7,390 nt of DNA from Candidatus Zixiibacteriota bacterium (lineage in GTDB: Bacteria > Zixibacteria > MSB-5A5 > GN15 > PGXB01). Each line of letters opens with the position of its first letter. Position 1 is the first letter of the stretch. Positions 1-5,620 of the stretch are shown in pieces. The notes beneath the pieces were generated by a model. That model had not been told where the DNA came from. It saw nothing but the letters and a program-made list of their open reading frames with translations, and made no database searches. The stretch lies in the NCBI GenBank assembly GCA_024230695.1, contig JAAERC010000319.1, positions 1 through 7,390 on the forward strand, read 5' to 3'. Both the position numbers and the translations under genes were made by a program.

Positions 1-862
1 GAACTGATTTTATTCCTTCAAAATCAGATTGATACAAAAACCCGTCAGGGCCTGAAAAAACAATTTGATTATAATTTAATATATACGGTTTGGAATATTC
101 CGTATCATCAATAAATGTTTTAGTATCTCCAATACCCAATGACTCGCCAACAGTCGCAGAATAAACAAATTTCTGGTCGGCAAACTCCAATCCATAGGCC
201 AAATGACCACTAATTGGATGTAAAGTCGGCCAGTGAGGAAATGCGCTTAAATTGGTTTGAACAGTGAACAATGTTTCGGGATTGCTTTCTACCAGATTAT
301 CTTTGATGATACGAAAAGTATAATTATCAAGGCTGGCAAAAATCAAAAATGTATCGGCCGCCACTAATGTCGGATCCCATCCATCACGTAGATATTGATA
401 TGATGAGTCAGTCTCATTGGTCAGAAATAGACTATCGTTTCGCGCCGCCATAAGAACATCGAGGTTGACATATAAAATCGATTCAAAATCCGCAGTAATG
501 CCCGAATTCATTATTGTATCCAAAGCAATATCATAATAATGAATCCGGCTGTCAAAAAGATAAGCCAAAATATTATAATCAAAATTAATTGTTGGCGAAT
601 AATAATTTGAACCGGCCAAAACTCTCTCGCGAACCGGATGAGTAACTCTGGCTTTGTTAATACCGCTGTATCGGCCATCAAAAATTGTATCCCGAACTGA
701 GAAATAGATATATTCTCTATCAGGCGATAATGAGACATCGGTCTCGATAAAATTCTGTGATGGACCATCGTCATTACCTGTGGTTGGTCGGTAATATTCA
801 TCTTCACAGGCAATAATCAGAATAAATAATATTTGACTAAATAACAAAAATCTAAATATCAT
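1..862 (-). CDS. Putative lipoprotein with beta-propeller (PD40/TolB-like) repeats, 3' end outside window
   Basis: An open frame of 287 codons runs without a stop from the ATG at 862-860 to the left edge, so the C-terminus is missing. The N-terminus is a lipoprotein signal: a hydrophobic stretch (residues 5-18) ending in the lipobox Ile-Ile-Ala-Cys with the lipid-modified Cys at 19, followed by an acidic EDE. Downstream are spaced blade-like segments of the kind found in PD40/TolB-type propellers: SLSPDREYIYFS (45-55), the region at 89-112, 162-186, FPHWPTLHPISGHLAY (208-223) and 256-277 with FSGPDGFLYQ. These suggest a periplasm-facing, membrane-anchored six- or seven-bladed propeller, but I cannot name a family or ligand. 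The start overlaps the last 11 bases of the DUF4416 gene, and AAAGG lies 8 bases upstream of the ATG, so it is probably co-translated with the two genes before it. The reading frame and lipobox are seen directly; the propeller fold is inferred. Confidence 0.82.
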   Translation of the reverse strand, partial: MIFRFLLFSQILFILIIACEDEYYRPTTGNDDGPSQNFIETDVSLSPDREYIYFSVRDTIFDGRYSGINKARVTHPVRERVLAGSNYYSPTINFDYNILAYLFDSRIHYYDIALDTIMNSGITADFESILYVNLDVLMAARNDSLFLTNETDSSYQYLRDGWDPTLVAADTFLIFASLDNYTFRIIKDNLVESNPETLFTVQTNLSAFPHWPTLHPISGHLAYGLEFADQKFVYSATVGESLGIGDTKTFIDDTEYSKPYILNYNQIVFSGPDGFLYQSDFEGIKSV

Positions 863-1391
863 ACTCCATACCTTTCATCGACTCTCGCGCTCTTTTTAAA
901 AAGTCGATTACTTCCGGTTCGGTATAATCAGGATATGTCCAGGGAAGTGCTTTAAACCTCTTTTTCTCATAAACAAGTGTTACCTCTGAAAAAATCCCAT
1001 CTCTTAAATAAATACGATGTGAAAAATCTTTGGTCGAAGCCAAAACGAGATTAGCAAGCGACAATATCCCCGGGTCAAGATTTACTTTCCTGAAAACAAA
1101 ATCATCAACTTTCTCACCATATTTTTCTTCAAGCCGGTTGGTCCAGATTTTTATCTCAGCCAATTGGTCACGTTCCACCATTTTTTCAAACGCAAAAAAT
1201 TTCCGTTTCAGGTTTTCGCCCATCTCTTCGCGGTAATAGGTCGTATGCAAAAACTCAAGTTCATCGGTTTCAAGTTCTATAACACCAAATTTCCGTTCGA
1301 TCTCTTCGATAGCATCATGCATCGGCCCCAACACAGAATATATGGCCGATAATATCAGCTTCCCCGGAAATGGTTTTTTAATCCGTCCCAT
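852..1391 (-). CDS. DUF4416 family protein
   Basis: This 179-residue protein matches the DUF4416 family from memory. The family signature is the C-terminal block at residues 101-156, which includes NLDPGILSLANLVLAST, KDFSHRIYLRDGIFSEVTL and LPWTYPDY. The N-terminus has the short beta strand KLILSAIYS (11-19) also typical of the family, and a charged middle region (60-95) is probably helical. There is no signal peptide or membrane segment, so it is likely cytoplasmic. The function of DUF4416 is unknown and nothing here settles it. The ATG at 1391 overlaps the TGA of the upstream gene by one base (TGATG), with a GGGGA seven bases upstream. A TTG three bases earlier (1394) could also serve as start. 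The 3' end overlaps the next lipoprotein gene by 11 bases. This is an intact, full-length member within a coupled operon. Confidence 0.85.
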   Translation of the reverse strand: MGRIKKPFPGKLILSAIYSVLGPMHDAIEEIERKFGVIELETDELEFLHTTYYREEMGENLKRKFFAFEKMVERDQLAEIKIWTNRLEEKYGEKVDDFVFRKVNLDPGILSLANLVLASTKDFSHRIYLRDGIFSEVTLVYEKKRFKALPWTYPDYTEPEVIDFLKRARESMKGMEYDI

Positions 1392-2065
1392 CAACTATCC
1401 CCATCACAACATTGTAAACATAAACCACAAATCAAATGACCATAACCTTTGTATCTCGAAAACTCCTGCACTTGCCTATAACAAGCCTGCAAGTCAAAAT
1501 CCTCAGATTGTTCATCAATCGCATCGGCCGGACAAGCAGTCAGACAATTATAGCAATCACCGCAGTCACGATCCATCGGTTTATCAATTTCCAATTCCAA
1601 ATCTGTCAAAACCGTTACCAATCTTACTTTGGAACCATACTTCTCGGCCACCAACAGATTATTCCGTCCGCGCCATCCAAGTCCCGCTTTATAAGCAATC
1701 TCACGATGCGATAGATGTGCGGTCATTTGATCCCAATCCATAATTTGAGAAGCAGGAATTGGTATTGCCTCTCCCCCATTTTCGTTGATTTCGGATGTGA
1801 TCAGATATGATATATCATTTAAAATATGATTGACTTGCTGATAATGCGCTTTGTAAAGCATATTTGGACGGTTTTTAATTGAATCCAAAACTGTACCTGA
1901 AAGTGGAACGCCGATTGAAATTGCAGTATTCAGCCTCGCCAAAGCATTCTTTATTTCCGGATGCATATTTTCCCTGAGCTCATCTATTCTACAAACGCCA
2001 AACAGCTTCCCGCCTTTATTATTAGCGATAGTTCGTAGTTTCTCTTTTAATTTTTTATCGCTCAT
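1391..2065 (-). CDS. Compact QueG-like (COG1600) 4Fe-4S double-cluster protein
   Basis: This 224-residue protein resembles the catalytic core of epoxyqueuosine reductase (QueG). The block REIAYKAGLGWRGRNNLLV (121-139) followed by TDLEL (154-158) matches the QueG core pattern KAGLGWxGKNxLL...TDL. The iron-sulfur Cys set is complete: C168-x2-C171-x2-C174-x3-C178-Pro, C195, then C213-x2-C216-x3-C220, with an extra C219. It is much shorter than QueG (usually 310-380 residues). It ends four residues after the last Cys, so the C-terminal HEAT-like tRNA-recognition part is absent. By eye, the Asp of the QueG DSxP motif just upstream of the core, proposed as the general acid, aligns with Met114. It is therefore probably a corrinoid or redox-related paralogue rather than the tRNA enzyme. 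An in-frame TGA six bases upstream fixes the ATG as start, and there is no clear Shine-Dalgarno. It heads a three-gene minus-strand unit. Confidence 0.85.
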   Translation of the reverse strand: MSDKKLKEKLRTIANNKGGKLFGVCRIDELRENMHPEIKNALARLNTAISIGVPLSGTVLDSIKNRPNMLYKAHYQQVNHILNDISYLITSEINENGGEAIPIPASQIMDWDQMTAHLSHREIAYKAGLGWRGRNNLLVAEKYGSKVRLVTVLTDLELEIDKPMDRDCGDCYNCLTACPADAIDEQSEDFDLQACYRQVQEFSRYKGYGHLICGLCLQCCDGDS

Positions 2066-2069
2066 ATAT

Positions 2070-2082
2070 CAAAGTTATACAA
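2070..2082 (-). promoter_or_regulatory. Candidate -10 region for the QueG-like operon, possibly leaderless
   Basis: On the minus strand TATAAC (2079-2074) lies within TTGTATAACTTTG, ending 8 bases before the ATG at 2065. The same ten bases TTGTATAACT recur upstream of the DUF4139 gene (5575-5584). TAACTTTG also fits the Bacteroidetes-type TAnnTTTG element, with a TTG about 20 bases further upstream. Initiation would fall at or next to the start codon, which agrees with the missing Shine-Dalgarno. This is a sequence-only prediction. Confidence 0.35.
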
Positions 2083-2085
2083 AGA

Positions 2086-2097
2086 CAGATATATCTG
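2086..2097. repeat. Perfect 12-bp palindrome CAGATATATCTG in the divergent intergenic region
   Basis: CAGATATATCTG is its own reverse complement. It sits between the divergent QueG-like operon (start 2065) and the barrel/receptor operon (start 2145), a few bases upstream of the proposed minus-strand -10. Its position is right for an operator acting on one or both promoters, but no regulator is encoded nearby. Confidence 0.4.
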
Positions 2098-2144
2098 CAA
2101 CTTTTTTTAGTGGAAATATCTCTTTACTCACTATTTATTTGAGT

Positions 2145-2750
2145 ATGCGAAACGGTCAGAAAAGAAAAACATCAATACTATGTTATCTTTTAATATTTAT
2201 TGTTTTTATACCATCGGTCCTATATGGACAAGATAGCACAAATGTTTTTAGAACTATTTCGATTTCAGCGGACTACCTTAACAACAGCAACCACAATATA
2301 TTTCACAATTACTGGAAACCTACCAATGGAATAGATCTAAATGCTAAAACAGAGTTTTATTGGGGGAAAATCGAACTTGGGGCACAGCTGTTTTCCATAA
2401 ATACACAAAATATTGAACAACCTGATTTTGTGGCCGTCAATATGTATATCGGGTGGGGATTGGAACATAAGCTAACTTCAAAATTATTTCTCAATTCCAG
2501 TTTTACAGTAGGTAATTATTTTATGAACTTTGATGAAAACAATATTGACGATAATCTGAAATCCGAATCCGAATTTAGTTTTGGTTTGAAAGCCGGATTA
2601 AAATATATATTTAGAAATAATATGTTTTTAAATCTATCTGGACGATATCAGATTATTTATACTTTTCATCGAATAGAACTGACTTACATCTCAATCGGGC
2701 TTGGGAAATCCTTTGATATGCCAGACTGGCTTGAGGAGTTTCTTAATTGA
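2145..2750 (+). CDS. Secreted, probable small outer-membrane beta-barrel protein
   Basis: This 201-residue protein is of no family I can name. The N-terminus is a signal peptide: a basic NGQKRK segment, the hydrophobic core ILCYLLIFIVFIPSVLYG, and probable cleavage before QDSTN. The mature part alternates polar and hydrophobic/aromatic residues as in transmembrane beta strands, with turns rich in Asn and Asp: RTISISADYL, GIDLNAKTEFYWGKIELGAQLF, FVAVNMYIGWGLEH, KLFLNSSFTVGNYF, EFSFGLKAGLKYIF, MFLNLSGRYQIIYTF and ELTYISIGLGKSF. About eight strands fit a small barrel. I place the start at the ATG at 2145; a TTG two codons earlier (2139) is possible, and neither has a good Shine-Dalgarno. Its TGA overlaps the TTG start of the TonB-dependent receptor by three bases, so the two are almost surely made together. 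It may be an accessory or assembly partner of that receptor. Confidence 0.8.
   Translation: MRNGQKRKTSILCYLLIFIVFIPSVLYGQDSTNVFRTISISADYLNNSNHNIFHNYWKPTNGIDLNAKTEFYWGKIELGAQLFSINTQNIEQPDFVAVNMYIGWGLEHKLTSKLFLNSSFTVGNYFMNFDENNIDDNLKSESEFSFGLKAGLKYIFRNNMFLNLSGRYQIIYTFHRIELTYISIGLGKSFDMPDWLEEFLN
2733..2738 (+). promoter_or_regulatory. Shine-Dalgarno GAGGAG that sets the TTG start of the receptor
   Basis: GAGGAG lies inside the last codons of the upstream barrel gene, eight bases before TTG at 2747. It supports the unusual TTG start, and the TTGA overlap suggests translational coupling. The next residues, MKKIIIILFF, form a proper signal peptide, which confirms the choice. Confidence 0.75.
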
Positions 2751-4678
2751 AAAAGATAATAATCATATTATTTTTTATCCTATTCTGCTCGCCTGTTTCA
2801 AACTCATCTGCTTACGAGGATATCAGACAATCCGGCATGTTGCGCCTCAGCGATATTTTTTTGTTATCAGATTCATGGGATGTTAGCACCATCGATGGCA
2901 TCACCTATCAGGCCAGCCCGATGGGTTTTAGCTCATATCAGCATCAGGATTGGAAAGTCTTTCTCAATGGCATTCCAATTGATATTGATATTTTCGGAAC
3001 AAAATCACTCGACAGAGTGCCGGTTGATTTATCACAAGTTGGTCATATCAAGATAACTTCTGGACCGGGAATATATGCGGGGCAGAAAATAACCGGCGGC
3101 ATAATTGATATAAGTACAATATCACTCCATAAAGGATTAAAGACAAGCTTTCGTACCGGCTTCGGTAATGAAACCGGTGATCCGGGACCTTACTATTACA
3201 CAGATAAAACCACATCGAATATCGACAAGGTAGGCAATATTATCGCGGGTGGTACATCGTACAGGCAGAGAAGTTCATGTTTTGGTATATTCTACAAGCG
3301 GGAAATCGGATATCCGACTGATCGAGCTGTGTTTCATCGAAACAATGCCATTGCTGGTGGATATTACCCAAGACAGAAATTAGAATCATTTTATTTCAAT
3401 CATTATAGATATTTGGGTGACTATAAAGTTAAAATATCAAATACGTTTGGGATTTCTAACTTTGAGGATTTTTTGTTCTTACGACAATATGGCCGTGAAA
3501 TACCGGTTAAAAGTCGTCTGACCCACTACGGTAGTACCGGATATTTAAAGATCAACCAAGAACGGTATTTAAGGTACCGTTTTTCCTATTCGGCCAATGA
3601 ACCGAAATATCGAGGCAATAGCTTAAATCTTGATTTTGACTGGAAACAGGAGACTGTATGCGCCAATATTGAAGCTGAAATAAACGGACTACGCTCCGGC
3701 ACATCACGATATATGGGCTCAATTGGACTGGGGCTAAATCATTACGCGGTTCATTCCAATTATGTATTAAGCAAATCAACAATAACCGAGGCGACAATTT
3801 ATGGCAGCTTATTTTATCGATTAACAGACAGGCTTGAATCAGAAGTCAATCTTTTTGCAAATTTCCAAAATAATAACAGCGGTCTGATGGCTCGGTTTCA
3901 TTCAAGTTACAGGTTGCCAAGAGACAGAAGAATTACTTTTACAGTAACATATGATAAAACACTTCTGGAAGAATCGCACTCAATCTGGTACTGGCAAAAA
4001 CAGGGATATTCATTTCTTGAAAACAATGGGGTGTCATATAATGTAGATGGCAATATGAAACCAATGAAAAAATTTACGGCCACAATTTCATATCATCACA
4101 AGCTTGCGAAACTCGTTTGGACATCTATGTCGGCTTATTATCGTTCGTTTTCGAATATATTTTGCGAGAGCCAATATCTTATATCCAATCAGGATTATTC
4201 GGCACCAGATAATTTAGAAGTGCAAACCGATTGTCGGGGAAAAATTGTAGGAACAGAAATAAGATCAGGGATTGAGCCTGTAAAAAAACTTCGCGTTGAA
4301 CTTTTTGCCCGTTATCAAGATTATATTGATGACGAACAGATATTTGCCGAACTTTGGCAAACGGTGCCAAAATATAAATTTTCAGGAACAGTTACATATA
4401 ATCCTGCCAAGACTTTATCCATATTGAGCCGATTAAGATACCAGGGCAAAACCGAGTGGGTTGATTATGAAAGTGATGATATTGATGGCATCCATAATTA
4501 TTTTACAGTCGATGATTTCTTCTGTGTCGATATCACTGCGCAAAAATATTTTCAGAAAAGAAAAATTAGAACAAGCTTTTCGATAAGAAATCTGTTTAAT
4601 AATAAAATCAAATACCATCCAATCGGGGCGCAATTCGACCTGTCATATTTTGCTCAAATTGAATTTTTGATTAATTGA
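2747..4678 (+). CDS. TonB-dependent receptor (plug plus beta-barrel)
   Basis: This 643-residue outer-membrane receptor would import a scarce substrate using TonB energy. A signal peptide (1-22, cleavage after SSA) precedes a plug domain at about 28-125. The plug carries the characteristic strands VFLNGIPIDI (71-80) and VGHIKITSGPGIYAGQKITG (98-117) followed by GGIIDIST, the counterpart of the usual VEVxRGPxSxxYGxxAxGGVINI. From about 130 to the end come repeated amphipathic strands rich in Tyr, Phe and Arg (for example YLKINQERYLRYRFSYSA), consistent with a 22-strand barrel. It closes with IRTSFSIRNLFNNKIKYHP and LSYFAQIEFLIN, typical of a TBDR C-terminus. No carboxypeptidase-like N-terminal extension and no obvious TonB box are visible. 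The substrate cannot be told; no siderophore, cobalamin or glycan genes adjoin. It follows the small barrel gene with a TTGA overlap, and its 3' end overlaps the convergent phosphatidyltransferase by 8 bases. Confidence 0.85.
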   Translation: MKKIIIILFFILFCSPVSNSSAYEDIRQSGMLRLSDIFLLSDSWDVSTIDGITYQASPMGFSSYQHQDWKVFLNGIPIDIDIFGTKSLDRVPVDLSQVGHIKITSGPGIYAGQKITGGIIDISTISLHKGLKTSFRTGFGNETGDPGPYYYTDKTTSNIDKVGNIIAGGTSYRQRSSCFGIFYKREIGYPTDRAVFHRNNAIAGGYYPRQKLESFYFNHYRYLGDYKVKISNTFGISNFEDFLFLRQYGREIPVKSRLTHYGSTGYLKINQERYLRYRFSYSANEPKYRGNSLNLDFDWKQETVCANIEAEINGLRSGTSRYMGSIGLGLNHYAVHSNYVLSKSTITEATIYGSLFYRLTDRLESEVNLFANFQNNNSGLMARFHSSYRLPRDRRITFTVTYDKTLLEESHSIWYWQKQGYSFLENNGVSYNVDGNMKPMKKFTATISYHHKLAKLVWTSMSAYYRSFSNIFCESQYLISNQDYSAPDNLEVQTDCRGKIVGTEIRSGIEPVKKLRVELFARYQDYIDDEQIFAELWQTVPKYKFSGTVTYNPAKTLSILSRLRYQGKTEWVDYESDDIDGIHNYFTVDDFFCVDITAQKYFQKRKIRTSFSIRNLFNNKIKYHPIGAQFDLSYFAQIEFLIN

Positions 4679-5351
4679 ATAGTGACCAGCCCAGAAACTG
4701 CTCAAACAGTTTATATAAATAGACAATCCAGAAAGCTACGCTTACCCCCCCCCGGAAATACATATAAGCGACATTTTCAGAAGAGCCAATTAATTTTCTG
4801 CCATGAGCAAGCAGGTAATAATTTCTGGCGTATTCATACGATGAAATAACAAATAAAATAACCGTCAAATAGAGACATAGCTGGATCCCGAAAGGAAATT
4901 TGATTATATAACTGGAAATTAAAACCGCGAGGGCCGCAAAATAATATTTACCGCTGATTATAGAAAATGGAATTAGATTTTTTCGTTTCATCATCAATGA
5001 AGCACCAACAACTATTATAATATCCCGGAAAAAGACCATTCCGGCCAGCCATAACGGAAAATCTCTCAAAAAGATAAGCTCGAGAATCAATATTGTCGCA
5101 AAAGCCTTATCGGCCAGAGGATCAAGCATCAGACCTAGTGCGGTTTGACGATTCAATTTGCGGGCGAGATAACCATCAAAATAATCACTGGCACCGGCCA
5201 CTATTAATAATATTACAATGATAATTGTTGCTTCGTTGCTATTAACCCATAAGTAATAGCCAATAAACGGTGTTAAAAAAATCCGAAGAAGAGACATCAG
5301 GTTCTGAATCTGAAAAAGTTCTCTTAAATTTATATTTTCAAGTTTTTCCAT
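4671..5351 (-). CDS. CDP-alcohol phosphatidyltransferase, PgsA-like
   Basis: This 226-residue integral membrane enzyme transfers a phosphatidyl group from CDP-diacylglycerol to an alcohol. Glycerol-3-phosphate, giving phosphatidylglycerophosphate, is the likeliest acceptor. The family signature D-x2-D-G-x2-A-R-x8-G-x3-D-x3-D is complete: D56, D59, G60, A63, R64, G73, D77 and D81. The N-terminus NLMSLLRIFLTPFIGYYL (17-34) is the usual first helix with its conserved Arg, and hydrophobic segments at about 41-53, 83-95, 100-118, 129-150 and 156-168 give the expected multi-helix topology. The length is slightly above typical PgsA (about 180-200), with a tail from about 180. I give no gene symbol because the acceptor is inferred only from similarity. 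The ATG at 5351 has only a weak AGAAAG upstream. A run of nine G lies at codons 200-203. It is convergent with the receptor gene and divergent from the DUF4139 gene. Confidence 0.88.
   Translation of the reverse strand: MEKLENINLRELFQIQNLMSLLRIFLTPFIGYYLWVNSNEATIIIVILLIVAGASDYFDGYLARKLNRQTALGLMLDPLADKAFATILILELIFLRDFPLWLAGMVFFRDIIIVVGASLMMKRKNLIPFSIISGKYYFAALAVLISSYIIKFPFGIQLCLYLTVILFVISSYEYARNYYLLAHGRKLIGSSENVAYMYFRGGVSVAFWIVYLYKLFEQFLGWSLFN
4745..4753 (-). repeat. G9 homopolymer inside the phosphatidyltransferase gene
   Basis: Nine consecutive G on the minus strand (CCC CCC CCC on plus) encode part of Arg-Gly-Gly-Val at residues 200-203. Losing one G would place TAA directly after the tract and remove the last 24 residues. 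Gaining one G also leads to a stop about 13 codons on. Long G runs are slippage-prone, and this one is unusual in AT-rich DNA. Confidence 0.9.
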
Positions 5352-5382
5352 AAGACTTTCTAATATTAAATCATTAAGATAG

Positions 5383-5402
5383 AATAGTTTTTAAAAACTA
5401 TT
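5383..5402. repeat. Perfect 20-bp palindrome AATAGTTTTTAAAAACTATT
   Basis: The twenty bases are their own reverse complement, and the match stops at the next base on each side. The palindrome lies 31 bases upstream of the phosphatidyltransferase ATG, where it could be an operator over its promoter. The arm AAAAACTATT recurs exactly at 7010-7019 in front of the TPR-like gene, and AACTATT recurs at 5581-5587 in front of DUF4139. Confidence 0.55.
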
Positions 5403-5574
5403 GAGTCAATAATAATTATAATTCGCATTAAAATTGCCGCGGTTTTATCTTAATTTAAGGCGTAAATTATATTAATTCAATGATTTGAATTTATTTCAAA
5501 ACTCACTTCCCGGGCATTTGTGACTTTTGTAATTCTTTTTTGTTGAAATCAAGAGGAAGTTTTCTTCATTAAGA

Positions 5575-5587
5575 TTGTATAACTATT
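5575..5587 (+). promoter_or_regulatory. Candidate -10 region for the DUF4139 gene
   Basis: TATAAC (5578-5583) within TTGTATAACTATT lies 37 bases upstream of the ATG. The first ten bases are identical to the proposed minus-strand -10 region of the QueG-like operon. No convincing -35 hexamer is found at 16-18 bases spacing, so this is a partial prediction. Confidence 0.35.
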
Positions 5588-5620
5588 TAGAAACAATATT
5601 ATTTTTAAAAGGAGTAAATA

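Larger units (their letters stand above)
5352..5620. other. Divergent intergenic region between the phosphatidyltransferase and DUF4139 genes
   Basis: This very AT-rich 269-bp stretch has no open frame that looks like a gene. It contains the 20-bp palindrome at 5383-5402, a second inverted repeat AATTCAA-TGAT-TTGAATT at 5474-5491, the -10-like element at 5578-5587, and the ten-base direct repeat TCATTAAGAT at 5371-5380 and 5566-5575. It should hold the start sites for both flanking genes. I see no riboswitch or small RNA. Confidence 0.6.

Noticed and set aside
511..813. Minus-strand frame of 100 codons
   Set aside because: It is a shifted frame inside the lipoprotein gene, which has a lipobox, a Shine-Dalgarno and an open frame to the edge.
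1342..1743. Plus-strand open frame of 133 codons and other plus-strand frames within 1030-1714
   Set aside because: They lie antisense to the QueG-like and DUF4416 genes, have low-complexity translations without family features, and have no Shine-Dalgarno.
1391..2065. Naming this gene queG, tRNA epoxyqueuosine reductase
   Set aside because: It lacks the C-terminal tRNA-recognition part and appears to lack the conserved Asp of the active-site motif, so only a family-level call is justified.
2139..2147. TTG at 2139 as the start of the small barrel gene
   Set aside because: An ATG lies two codons downstream and gives the same signal peptide; neither has a clear Shine-Dalgarno, so the ATG is preferred.
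5474..5491. Inverted repeat AATTCAA-TGAT-TTGAATT as a terminator
   Set aside because: The arms are short and AT-rich, no T run follows, and no gene ends nearby. It may be chance in AT-rich DNA.
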